A DNA stretch of 64,000 nt from Microbacterium sp. AG1240 (GTDB taxonomy: Bacteria; Actinomycetota; Actinomycetes; Actinomycetales; Microbacteriaceae), in the NCBI RefSeq assembly GCF_003635115.1, contig NZ_RBXJ01000002.1, positions 62,001-126,000 of the forward strand, in the 5' to 3' direction. The translations under genes and the position numbers were made by a program. The notes below the pieces were generated by a model that worked only from the letters and a program-made list of their open reading frames with translations, had not been told where the DNA came from and did no database searches. Position 1 is the first letter of the stretch; every line of letters starts with the position of its first letter. Shown in pieces: positions 31,936-39,410 of this stretch.

Positions 31936-33370
31936 CGATGGGCCTTTCGACGGGTCGTGAGTACAACTGCGACCGGGAGCTCGCGGCGACCGCCGCGGCG
32001 AGTGTCACTGTACCAATGCGCCCCATGAACATCGTGACGGCCAGCACGTACACCGCCGGATCGGGCAGCTCGGCCGTCAGGCCGGTCGACAGTCCGACCG
32101 TCGCGAAGCCCGAGATCACATCGAAGAGCACTTCCTCGATCGGCGCCTGGGTGATCTGGCCGATCGTGATCGTCGAGAGGGCGACGATCGTGGCGCCCCA
32201 CGCGACGACCGAGAGGGCGACCCGCTGCACGTCGCTCGGGATGCGGCGGCCGAACGCCTCGACCGATTGGCGGCCCTTCGCCTCGGAGAACACCGCGAGG
32301 GCCAGGACGGCCAGCGTGGTGACCTTGATGCCCCCGGCGGTGGAGGCCGATCCTCCGCCGACGAACATGAGCATGGATCCGACGACGAGGGTCGAGCCGT
32401 GCAGATCGCCGATGTCGATGATCGAGAAGCCGCCCGAGCGCGTCATGGCGGAGAGGAAGAACGCCTGGAAGGTCGTGTCCCACGCGTCGGAGCGGCCGAA
32501 GGTGAGCGGATTGTTGAACTCCAGCAGCAGGATCGCCCCGGCCCCCGCGAAGAACAGGATCACGGTGGTGATGATGGTGAGCTTCGCGTGCAGCGACCAC
32601 CGGCGGAAGTGCCACGCGTGCCGCCACAGCGTGAAGATCACGGGGAAGCCGATCGAGCCGAGGAAGACGCCCGCCATGAGCACGGTGAGGAGGAAGTAGT
32701 CGTCGCTGAAGGGCACCAGCCCGTTGGCGTTCGGCACGAACCCGGTGTTCGTGAAGGCCATCGCCGCGTAGTACGGCGCCTCCCAGAGGGCGCTGATCGG
32801 GTCGATCCCCGCCATGATCAGCGAGGGGTACAGCAGGACGGTGAGACCCGCCTCGATCACGAGCGTGGAGAGGGCGACGGTGGCCAGCAGCTGGCCGACT
32901 TCGCCCAGCCGCACCGTCTGACCCTCGTTGATCGGGCCGCCGTGCGCGCGCAGCGGATTGCTGTCGCCGGCGGCGATGAGCTTCGCGCGCAGCCCGAGCC
33001 GTTTGGAGATGACCAGACCGAGGATCGAGGCGAGGGTCAACACGCCCAGCGCTCCCACGTTCACGCCGATGTAGGTGATGACGTGCCCGAACGGAGACCA
33101 GTGCGAGTACATGTCGACGGTCGACAAGCCCGTGACGCAGATGGTCGACACTGCGGTGAACAGCGCGTCGGCGAGCGGCGTCCGTTGTCCGTCGGCTGCG
33201 GCGGCGGGCAGCGAGAAGAGCCCGGTGAACAGCAGGATCAGCGTCACGAACACCAACACGGCGAACCGGGCCGGAGATGCCGTCGTCAGGTCGCGCACCG
33301 CGTCGAACCACCGCCGGAGCGATCGGCCGAGATCGCGCTGGGCGCGGGGCCCCGCCGGCGATGCCGCCAT
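31928..33370 (-). CDS. ktrB: Potassium transporter membrane subunit (KtrB/TrkH-type)
   Basis: This 480-residue protein has four M1-P-M2 units. Selectivity-filter-like loops include V-S-T-I-C-V-T-G-L-S-T-V and, later, G-F-A-T-V-G-L-S-T-G-L. It forms the K+ (or Na+-coupled K+) channel whose gating ring is KtrA. ATG 33370 is chosen over a start 33 bases upstream because AAGGGGG lies six bases before it. Downstream overlap with ktrA is eight bases. Confidence 0.93.
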   Translation of the reverse strand: MAASPAGPRAQRDLGRSLRRWFDAVRDLTTASPARFAVLVFVTLILLFTGLFSLPAAAADGQRTPLADALFTAVSTICVTGLSTVDMYSHWSPFGHVITYIGVNVGALGVLTLASILGLVISKRLGLRAKLIAAGDSNPLRAHGGPINEGQTVRLGEVGQLLATVALSTLVIEAGLTVLLYPSLIMAGIDPISALWEAPYYAAMAFTNTGFVPNANGLVPFSDDYFLLTVLMAGVFLGSIGFPVIFTLWRHAWHFRRWSLHAKLTIITTVILFFAGAGAILLLEFNNPLTFGRSDAWDTTFQAFFLSAMTRSGGFSIIDIGDLHGSTLVVGSMLMFVGGGSASTAGGIKVTTLAVLALAVFSEAKGRQSVEAFGRRIPSDVQRVALSVVAWGATIVALSTITIGQITQAPIEEVLFDVISGFATVGLSTGLTAELPDPAVYVLAVTMFMGRIGTVTLAAAVAASSRSQLYSRPVERPIVG

Positions 33371-33425
33371 GCGTCGCCCCCTTCGATCCCGACCGGGAAT
33401 CATGGTATCCCGGTCGGGGCGCGGC

Positions 33426-33431
33426 TAACCT
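33426..33431 (+). promoter_or_regulatory. -10 element TAACCT
   Basis: TAACCT, then AAACCC, then ATG at 33438, giving a leaderless transcript for the ArsR-type regulator. The element is only about 55 bases from the ktrB start on the other strand. Confidence 0.6.
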
Positions 33432-33437
33432 AAACCC

Positions 33438-33830
33438 ATGGCGGACATCTTCGACGTGATCGCGGACGGCACCCGTCGCGACATCCTCCAGCTGCTGCTC
33501 GACCGTTCCACGCGCGGCGACAACGGCACGAGCGTCTCGCAGATCGTCCACGAGCTGGGTGTGAGCCAGCCCACCGTCTCCAAGCACCTCAAGGTGCTGC
33601 GCGATGCCGAGCTGGTGTCGGTGCGCGAAGAGGGGCAGCACCGCTACTACAGCCTCGCCACCGCCCCGCTCGACGAGGTCGACGACTGGCTGGTGCCGTT
33701 CTTCTCGGTCGACCCGGTCGCCGCCACCCTGCCGGAGCCCGCGGTGCACGCGGCCGAGGCGGTCGGGCGTGCGGCGGCACAGGCGAAGTACGCCGTCGCG
33801 AACGCCTTCCGCAAGCTCCCCGGGCGCTGA
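33438..33830 (+). CDS. ArsR-family winged-helix regulator
   Basis: This 130-residue regulator starts A-D-I-F-D-V-I-A-D-G-T-R-R-D-I-L and has the helix-turn-helix V-S-Q-P-T-V-S-K-H-L-K-V-L near residues 42-54, then a wing with E-E-G-Q-H-R-Y-Y-S-L. No cysteine pair typical of metal-sensing ArsR proteins is present, so it probably senses something else. It is divergent from ktrBA across a short shared region; control of potassium uptake is possible but unproven. Confidence 0.88.
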   Translation: MADIFDVIADGTRRDILQLLLDRSTRGDNGTSVSQIVHELGVSQPTVSKHLKVLRDAELVSVREEGQHRYYSLATAPLDEVDDWLVPFFSVDPVAATLPEPAVHAAEAVGRAAAQAKYAVANAFRKLPGR

Positions 33831-33950
33831 CTCGCGCGTTCGGGCGGATGCGGCGGTGCCGGCCCCACGCGTCACACCGGCCTCTCGGGTTTACACGTGT
33901 CGCACGGGAGCCCTAGAGTGTCTGCAGCGCCACAGGACGAAGGGGAATCC

Positions 33951-34142
33951 ATGGCAGAACTGCCGGATGTGCGTTTCCTCACCGTCGCTGAGGTCGCCGA
34001 GGTGATGCGAGTGTCGAAGATGACGGTCTACCGTCTCGTGCACGCGGGCGAACTGCCCGCGGTGCGTTTCGGACGCAGCTACCGAGTGCCCGAGTCTGCC
34101 GTCGTGGATGCCCTGCAACGGCCGGTCTCCGACGTCGGCTAG
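33951..34142 (+). CDS. BldC/excisionase-type small DNA-binding protein
   Basis: This 63-residue MerR-like HTH protein reads L-T-V-A-E-V-A-E-V-M-R-V-S-K-M-T-V-Y-R-L near residues 10-29, then V-R-F-G-R-S-Y-R-V-P-E-S near 42-53. It is a free-standing HTH_17 domain like BldC of Streptomyces, which binds direct repeats cooperatively. AAGGGGAATCC before the ATG supports the start. The bS22 gene follows at 84 bases. Confidence 0.85.
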   Translation: MAELPDVRFLTVAEVAEVMRVSKMTVYRLVHAGELPAVRFGRSYRVPESAVVDALQRPVSDVG

Positions 34143-34150
34143 ACTGATCC

Positions 34151-34174
34151 GAGGCATTTTTTCGCATCTGCCTC
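34151..34174 (+). terminator. Weak hairpin between the BldC-like and bS22 genes
   Basis: GAGGCA (34151-34156) and TGCCTC (34169-34174) pair around a loop that itself begins with six T. The unusual T-run in the loop makes a normal terminator doubtful; a regulatory leader for bS22 is possible. Confidence 0.3.
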
Positions 34175-34225
34175 TACCCGGGCGCCGCAACCGGCACCCA
34201 GACCCCTGACGTAGTGAGGTTTTCC

Positions 34226-34324
34226 GTGGGTTCAGTCATCAAGAAGCGCCGCAAGCGCATGGCGAAGAAGAAGCACCGCAAGCTGCTTCGCAAGACTCGC
34301 CACCAGCGCCGCAACAAGAAGTAG
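34226..34324 (+). CDS. 30S ribosomal protein bS22 (AURKAIP1/COX24-domain peptide)
   Basis: This 32-residue, extremely basic peptide reads M-G-S-V-I-K-K-R-R-K-R-M-A-K-K-K-H and ends R-H-Q-R-R-N-K-K. It matches the actinobacterial small-subunit protein bS22 seen in mycobacterial ribosomes and the COX24 domain. A GTG start is used. A terminator hairpin follows directly. Confidence 0.92.
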   Translation: MGSVIKKRRKRMAKKKHRKLLRKTRHQRRNKK

Positions 34325-34338
34325 CGGCCGCCGCACCG

Positions 34339-34364
34339 AGCGCCTGCCCTCCGTGGCGGGCGCT
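34339..34364 (+). terminator. Terminator after bS22
   Basis: A ten-base stem, AGCGCCTGCC (34339-34348) with GGCGGGCGCT (34355-34364), closes a six-base loop with one G-T pair. It begins 14 bases past the bS22 stop. Confidence 0.6.
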
Positions 34365-34400
34365 TCGTGTATCCGTCGCGCCCCAGACGAGGAGTTCGCC

Positions 34401-34694
34401 GTGCAGTCCATCACCGTTCACCAGCTCCGCGAACGCGAAGGCACGCCGTTGATCGACGTGCGCGAGGTCGACGAGTTCGCCGCGGGCCACGTGCCCGGCG
34501 CCGTCAACCTGCCCATGTCGACGATCGGCGACCACCTCGACGAGCTGCCCGACGGCCCGTTCGACGTGATCTGCCAGGCCGGCGGACGCTCGGCCCGCGT
34601 GGTCGAGGCGCTCACCGCGCGCGGCCACGATGCGACGAACGTCGAAGGCGGCACCGGGGAATGGATCCAGGCGGGCTTCGACGTCGAGAAGTGA
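34401..34694 (+). CDS. Single-domain rhodanese-like protein
   Basis: This 97-residue protein has L-I-D-V-R-E-V-D-E-F and G-H-V-P-G-A-V-N-L-P, the rhodanese CH2A and CH2B motifs. The active-site loop is C-Q-A-G-G-R-S, with the catalytic cysteine near residue 62. It probably carries sulfane sulfur. GAGGAG six bases before GTG 34401 supports the start. Thiol-related neighbours (glutaredoxin-like protein) follow. Confidence 0.9.
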   Translation: MQSITVHQLREREGTPLIDVREVDEFAAGHVPGAVNLPMSTIGDHLDELPDGPFDVICQAGGRSARVVEALTARGHDATNVEGGTGEWIQAGFDVEK

Positions 34695-34720
34695 CGCGGC
34701 GACGCCGTGTCGCGGCCCCC

Positions 34721-34726
34721 TAAGCT
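34721..34726 (+). promoter_or_regulatory. -10 element TAAGCT
   Basis: TAAGCT, then GGACAC, then GTG at 34733; a leaderless start for the glutaredoxin-like/Dabb pair. Confidence 0.6.
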
Positions 34727-34732
34727 GGACAC

Positions 34733-35011
34733 GTGACGACCCTCACACTGATCGGTAAGCCCGATTGCCATCTGTGCGACGTCGCAGATGAGATCGTCGA
34801 CCTCGTGGTCGGAGACCTCCCCCCGCGCGTGGCCGACGGCATCGTGATCGAGCGCTCGTCGATCCTCGAAGATCCCGCCCTGTACGACCTCTGGTGGGAG
34901 AAGGTTCCCGTCGTGCTCGTCGACGGCGAGCTGCACGCGCACTGGCGGCTGTCTGCCGATCGCCTCCGCGCCGCCCTTCTCGCGGCCGACACCGAAGGAG
35001 CCCCCTCGTGA
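34733..35011 (+). CDS. Glutaredoxin-like (DUF836-type) thioredoxin-fold protein
   Basis: This 92-residue protein has a G-K-P-D-C-H-L-C-D motif at residues 8-16, giving a C-x-x-C redox site, and K-V-P-V-V-L-V-D-G-E near residues 57-66 with the cis-proline. It is a small dithiol oxidoreductase of unknown partner. Its TGA overlaps the GTG of the Dabb gene. Confidence 0.87.
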   Translation: MTTLTLIGKPDCHLCDVADEIVDLVVGDLPPRVADGIVIERSSILEDPALYDLWWEKVPVVLVDGELHAHWRLSADRLRAALLAADTEGAPS

Positions 35012-35310
35012 GCATCCGGCACATCGTCCTGTGGAAACTCGCCGCGGAAGACGCCGACACGCGCGCCCTGCACGCCGAGCAGATCGCCGAGCACCTCACC
35101 GCGCTCATTCCCGTCATCGACGACATCCAGAGCCTCGAGGTCGGACGCAACGTCGCCTACCCCGCGACGAACTGGGATGTCGCGCTGGTGTCGGAGTTCG
35201 CCGACACCGATGCGCTCGAGCGCTACCAGGTGCACCCCGCGCACCAGGAGGCCGCGGCCTTCGTGCGTTCGGTCGTCACCGAGCGCGCGGTCGTCGACTA
35301 CCCCTTCTGA
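35008..35310 (+). CDS. Dabb (stress-responsive alpha/beta barrel) domain protein
   Basis: This 100-residue protein starts S-I-R-H-I-V-L-W-K-L and contains L-E-V-G-R-N-V-A then D-V-A-L-V-S-E-F-A-D and Y-Q-V-H-P-A-H, the Dabb ferredoxin-like pattern. Family members are small dimers with varied or unknown roles. Translationally coupled (GTGA) to the glutaredoxin-like gene. Its 3' end overlaps the MscS gene tail by 13 bases. Confidence 0.9.
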   Translation: MSIRHIVLWKLAAEDADTRALHAEQIAEHLTALIPVIDDIQSLEVGRNVAYPATNWDVALVSEFADTDALERYQVHPAHQEAAAFVRSVVTERAVVDYPF

Positions 35311-36488
35311 GCGCGCTCCGCGGCGCCGTCTTCGGCGCCGATCACCGGGATCGACTGGGTGAAGTGAGCCGCGCGCTCCTCCGCTTCGATGCTGCCGGTG
35401 AACAGCCCGGTCGCCTCGGGGGTCTCGTGCGTGACGGTAGGGGCGGCAGCATCCTGCTCGGTCATCATCACCCGCTGTACGGGGAGGGCGTCGGGTGCGA
35501 CGCTCTGTATCCAGCCCACCATCGCCTCGCGCACGAAGCAGCGCAGGTCGAACAGGGTCGGCGCATCGGCGGCGGTCACCAGGATGCGGATGCGGACGAG
35601 TCCGCCGACCGCATCGGTGACCTGCAGCACCGATGCCCGACCGTCCCACAGGTTCGTCTCGCCGAGCACCGAGGCGAGGTGGGTGCGCATGAGGCTCGGT
35701 GAGACGCGCCAGTCCACGTCGAGCTCGACCGCGCCGAGCAGCTCGCTGCCCTCGCGCGTCCAGTTCTCGAAGGGCTTCGTGGTGAAGTAGGTGCACGGAA
35801 GCACCAGGCGCCGGTCGTCCCAGAGATCGACGACCACGTAGCTCAGGGTGATCTCGCCGATGCGACCCCACTCGCCCTCGACCACGACCACGTCGTCGAC
35901 CCGCAGCGCGTCGCTGAAGACGAGCTGCACGCCGGCGAACACGTTCGCCAGCACCGACTGGGCGGCCAGGCCCGCGACGATCGACGCGATGCCGGCCGAG
36001 GCCAGGATGCTGGCGCCGAAAGCCTGCACGGCGGGGAAGGTGAGCAGCATCGCCGCGATCGCGATGATCGCGATGAGCACGATCGCGAGGCGGCGCACGA
36101 TGAGGGTCTGGGTGCGGATGCGGCGGGCGACGCGGTTGTCGGGGATGTCGATGCGGTAGCGCCCCAGCGTGACATCGGTCGCGAACGCGACGAGCCCGCC
36201 CAGGAGCCAGGCGGTCGCACCGATGAGCACGATCGTGAACGCGTGGTCGATCAGCTCTCCCCAATCGGTATCGATATCGAGCGGGAGTGCGAGGGTCACG
36301 GCGATCCACAGCGCGATCACGAGCACGACGACGCGGAACGGCCTGCGGGCGTGGCGCACGAGGCCGCGCGGCCAGTCCTTCTTCTTCGCCGCGAGCCGGA
36401 CGCTGAAGGTGACCAGCGACGTGAGGACGACGGCGATGACGAGCGCGACGACGATGGCGATGGCGAACTGCAGCCAGGAATCGATCAT
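35298..36488 (-). CDS. Small-conductance mechanosensitive channel (MscS) family protein
   Basis: This 396-residue protein has four hydrophobic segments before the MscS pore helix (A-S-I-L-A-S-A-G-I-A-S-I-V-A-G-L-A-A-Q-S near residues 161-180). The beta domain follows: L-R-V-D-D-V-V-V-V-E-G-E-W-G-R-I-G-E-I, and P-C-T-Y-F-T-T-K-P-F-E-N-W-T. It relieves osmotic downshock by opening under membrane tension. A glutamate/alanine-rich tail of about 60 residues is not conserved. Confidence 0.92.
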   Translation of the reverse strand: MIDSWLQFAIAIVVALVIAVVLTSLVTFSVRLAAKKKDWPRGLVRHARRPFRVVVLVIALWIAVTLALPLDIDTDWGELIDHAFTIVLIGATAWLLGGLVAFATDVTLGRYRIDIPDNRVARRIRTQTLIVRRLAIVLIAIIAIAAMLLTFPAVQAFGASILASAGIASIVAGLAAQSVLANVFAGVQLVFSDALRVDDVVVVEGEWGRIGEITLSYVVVDLWDDRRLVLPCTYFTTKPFENWTREGSELLGAVELDVDWRVSPSLMRTHLASVLGETNLWDGRASVLQVTDAVGGLVRIRILVTAADAPTLFDLRCFVREAMVGWIQSVAPDALPVQRVMMTEQDAAAPTVTHETPEATGLFTGSIEAEERAAHFTQSIPVIGAEDGAAERAQKG

Positions 36489-36662
36489 TGTTCTCCTCGG
36501 GTCGAGGTGCCCACGCTAGTCACCCCACATTTCCGTTGACTGCATCCGCACGATCGGCGACCAGGGCGGATGCGAGAGAAACGCGGTGTGTGCACCCGAT
36601 CGACGGCGAACATTCCTAGGGTGGGACACGGGCCCACCCGGGTCCGAACAGGAGGCACGGCC

Positions 36663-37079
36663 ATGACGCAGACGAAGTCCGCTGAGAAGAAGCGTTCGAG
36701 CAAGACCGGACGCAAGGCCGCTGAGGCGAAGGCGAAGAAGGCCCTCGCCCGCGCGGAGAAGTCGGTGCGGAAGGCCCGTAAGGCCGTGAAGACGTCGAGC
36801 CGGAAACTGCGCGCGAAGGCCGCAGAACTGACGAAGACCGCGGAGAAGCTCACGGCGAAGCACGCCGCCGCCGCGCGCGAGGTGCAGACCGCGAAGGCGG
36901 CCGTCGCGGTCACGGAGCCCGCCGCAGTGCTGGTCACGCCGCCGCTTCCGGCCGCGGAGCCCGCGGCTCCGACCCTGGTCGAGCTGCGCGGCCGCGCGAA
37001 GGATCTCGGCGTCGCCGGTTACTCCCGCATGAACAAGGCGGCGCTGATCGAGGCGGTCGAATCCGCTCCGACCCGCTGA
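36663..37079 (+). CDS. Histone-like Lys/Ala-rich protein with a C-terminal Rho-N domain
   Basis: This 138-residue protein has a Lys/Ala-rich, probably coiled-coil N-terminal half (residues 1-80) like histone H1 or HU tails, then an Ala/Pro linker. The last 35 residues are a Rho_N/SAP-like domain: T-L-V-E-L-R-G-R-A-K-D-L-G-V, then S-R-M-N-K-A-A-L-I-E-A-V. It probably binds nucleic acid non-specifically and may compact DNA or tune termination. An AGGAGG seven bases before ATG 36663 is a strong ribosome site. It ends at a long bidirectional terminator. Confidence 0.85.
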   Translation: MTQTKSAEKKRSSKTGRKAAEAKAKKALARAEKSVRKARKAVKTSSRKLRAKAAELTKTAEKLTAKHAAAAREVQTAKAAVAVTEPAAVLVTPPLPAAEPAAPTLVELRGRAKDLGVAGYSRMNKAALIEAVESAPTR

Positions 37080-37087
37080 ATCGCGTC

Positions 37088-37143
37088 GAGTTGCCGCGAA
37101 AAGGGGCCCCGCCGAACGGCGAGGCCCCTTCTTGCGGCAACTC
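37088..37143. terminator. Long bidirectional terminator hairpin
   Basis: GAGTTGCCGC (37088-37097) pairs with GCGGCAACTC (37134-37143), and inside it AAGGGGCC pairs with GGCCCCTT (37123-37130). A-runs and T-runs flank the inner stem. It lies between two convergent genes, the histone-like gene and AspRS. Confidence 0.75.
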
Positions 37144-37146
37144 AGA

Positions 37147-38490
37147 TCACGGCGCGAGGCGCGTGGGTCCCCGGAACAGGTAGGTGACCTCGCGGATCGA
37201 GCTCTCGCCGAGCATCAGCATCAGAACGCGGGCCAGGCCCATGCCGAACCCGCCGTGCGGCGGGGCGCCGAACCGGAAGAAGTCGAGGTAGAAGTCGAGG
37301 TGCTCGGGGTCGAGCCCCTTCTCCTTCGCCTGCTCGACGAGCACGTCGACGCGGTGCTCGCGCTGCGCGCCGGTGGTGATCTCCACGCCGTTGAACAGGA
37401 GGTCGTAGCTCTTGGTGAGCCCGGTCTCCTCGTCGCGCATGTGGTAGAACGCCCGGATCGCGGGGTGGTAGTCGGTGATGAAGACGAACTGGTGTCCGTA
37501 GGTCTCCTGCACGTACGCGGCGATCTGACGCTCGCCCTCGGGGTCGAGGTCGCCGTCGGTGCGGGGCACCTCGTAGCCGCGGCTCTTCACGATCTCGAGC
37601 GCCTCGGCGAGCGGGATGCGCGGGAACGGGATCGCCGGCACCTGCACCTCGACGTCGAAGAGCTCCTTCACTTCGGCGCCGTGCTTGTCGGCGACCGCCT
37701 GGAAGGCGAACTGCAGGAGCTCCTCCTGCATGCGCGCGACGTCTTCGTGCGAGTCGATCCAGCTGATCTCGGCGTCGATCGAGGTGAACTCGGTCGCGTG
37801 GCGCGAGGTGAACGAGGGGTCGGCGCGGAACGCGGGCGCGATCTCGAAGATCTTGCCGAAGCCGGCGACCTGGGCCATCTGCTTGAAGAACTGGGGGCTC
37901 TGCGCGAGATAGGCCGTCTGGTCGTTGAAGTACTCCAGCGCGAACAGCTCGGCGTTCGACTCCGACGGGCTCGCCATGAGCTTCGGCGTGTGCACCTCGA
38001 TGTAGTCGCGCTCGATCCAATAGGTGCGCAGCGCGTGCTCGAACGTGGTCTGCACGCGGAAGATGAGGTTGTTGCGGCGCTGGCGCAGGTCGATGAAGCG
38101 CCAGTCCATGCGCTTGTCGGCGCTGCTGTCGGCCGCGATCGGCGTCTCGGGGTTGGCGGCGGCGGCGATCTCGAGGGCGCCGACCTTGATCTCCACGCCG
38201 CCGAGCTTCACGCGCTCGTCGTGCTTGAGCTCGCCCGTGACGGTGAGGAAGGTGCCGGTCGCCAGCGCCGAGATCGTCTCGGTCAGGGCGAGGGCGGCTT
38301 CGCGCGCAGCATCCGCGTCTTCGCCGAGCTCGCGCGTCGCCGGGTTCACCAGCTGCACCGCGCCGGTCTCATCGCGAAGGATGACGAACTGCACCTTCTT
38401 CTGATCGCGCACCGTCTCGACCCATCCCGACACCGAAACCGGGCCGTCGGGGGCGGACTGGAGCTGCTTGACCAAGACGCGTTCGTTCAC
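37147..38490 (-). CDS. aspS: Aspartyl-tRNA synthetase, short archaeal/eukaryotic-type (possibly non-discriminating)
   Basis: This 447-residue class II synthetase has an N-terminal OB-fold anticodon domain (V-S-G-W-V-E-T-V-R-D-Q), motif 2 around F-R-A-D-P-S-F-T-S-R-H and motif 3 G-F-G-M-G-L-A-R-V. It lacks the GAD insertion that makes bacterial AspRS about 590 residues long, so it is of the archaeal/eukaryotic kind. Such enzymes in bacteria often also charge tRNA-Asn with Asp, for amidation by GatCAB. A second, bacterial-type aspS may exist elsewhere. It starts with GTG at 38490. Confidence 0.9.
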   Translation of the reverse strand: MNERVLVKQLQSAPDGPVSVSGWVETVRDQKKVQFVILRDETGAVQLVNPATRELGEDADAAREAALALTETISALATGTFLTVTGELKHDERVKLGGVEIKVGALEIAAAANPETPIAADSSADKRMDWRFIDLRQRRNNLIFRVQTTFEHALRTYWIERDYIEVHTPKLMASPSESNAELFALEYFNDQTAYLAQSPQFFKQMAQVAGFGKIFEIAPAFRADPSFTSRHATEFTSIDAEISWIDSHEDVARMQEELLQFAFQAVADKHGAEVKELFDVEVQVPAIPFPRIPLAEALEIVKSRGYEVPRTDGDLDPEGERQIAAYVQETYGHQFVFITDYHPAIRAFYHMRDEETGLTKSYDLLFNGVEITTGAQREHRVDVLVEQAKEKGLDPEHLDFYLDFFRFGAPPHGGFGMGLARVLMLMLGESSIREVTYLFRGPTRLAP

Positions 38491-38498
38491 GAGATGTC

Positions 38499-38504
38499 AG
38501 TCTA
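38499..38504 (-). promoter_or_regulatory. -10 element TAGACT (minus strand)
   Basis: On the minus strand TAGACT is eight bases before the AspRS GTG at 38490, predicting a leader of only one or two bases. Confidence 0.55.
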
Positions 38505-38561
38505 CGTGCGGGCCGGTGTACGCAATGCCCGCGGGCCTGGGCTTTCTCACCAGCCGGCGGG

Positions 38562-39410
38562 TCAGCGCCCGGCTCCCGCGGCAAGGCCCGCCTTCACGTG
38601 GCGCTGCGCGGCGAAGATCACGACGAGCGCCGGGAGGCTCGCGATCAGAGAGGCCGCCATCGTCGCCGCCCACGTGTTCAGGTTCGAGTTCGAGAGGGCG
38701 AAGATGACCACCGACACCGGCTGCAGGTCGTTGCGCGTGACGAGGGTCAGGCCGAACAGCAGATCTCCCCAGCTGAAGAGGAACGTGAAGACGGCGGCGG
38801 TGATGATCGCGTTGCGCGAGAGCGGGATGACCATGCGCCACAGCGTCCCGAACGGTCCGAGTCCGTCGACGGTCGCGGCCTCCAGCACCTCGGGATCGAG
38901 GCGCAGCATGAACGCGCGCATCACGATGATCGCGAACGGGATGCCCGCGGTCGAGTTCGCCAGGATCAGCCCCACGTAGGTGTTGAGCAGCCCCCAGTTG
39001 TTGAACATCGCGTAGAACGACGTCGCCAGCACGATGCTCGGAATCATCTGGGCGAGCAGCAGCAGGATCAGCGCGATACCCACGGCGCGGGAGCGCAGGC
39101 GACTCAGCGCGTACGCCGCGGGTATCGCGACGACGAGGCTCACCAGCACCGAGCCGAGAGCGACGATCACGCTGACGCGCAGACCGCTCAGACCGCTCTC
39201 GGAGAGCGCCGTCTCGTAGCCGCCGATGCCCGGTGCCGACGGGAACCACTCGGTGTCGACGGAGTTCGCCGACGGCTGGAGCGAGGCCGAGATCATCCAG
39301 TAGATCGGGAAGAGATAGACCGCGAGAATGCCCACGGTCAGGATCGTCCACAGCCAGCCGCTCTTGCGCAGGCGGGCCAGACGGGTGGATGCGGCGGAGG
39401 CGGCGGTCAT
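38562..39410 (-). CDS. ABC importer permease (MalG-like, CUT1 family)
   Basis: This 282-residue protein has six helices and the cytoplasmic EAA loop E-A-A-T-V-D-G-L-G-P-F-G-T-L-W near residues 186-200, where the ATPase docks. It starts at ATG 39410, which overlaps the stop of the MalF-like permease (ATGA). It is the last gene of a binding protein-permease-permease operon without an ATPase gene. Confidence 0.92.
   Translation of the reverse strand: MTAASAASTRLARLRKSGWLWTILTVGILAVYLFPIYWMISASLQPSANSVDTEWFPSAPGIGGYETALSESGLSGLRVSVIVALGSVLVSLVVAIPAAYALSRLRSRAVGIALILLLLAQMIPSIVLATSFYAMFNNWGLLNTYVGLILANSTAGIPFAIIVMRAFMLRLDPEVLEAATVDGLGPFGTLWRMVIPLSRNAIITAAVFTFLFSWGDLLFGLTLVTRNDLQPVSVVIFALSNSNLNTWAATMAASLIASLPALVVIFAAQRHVKAGLAAGAGR

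Noticed and set aside
31928..33403. ktrB start at 33403
   Set aside because: The ATG at 33370 has a near-ideal AAGGGGG site at six bases; the upstream extension is basic and unlike the family.
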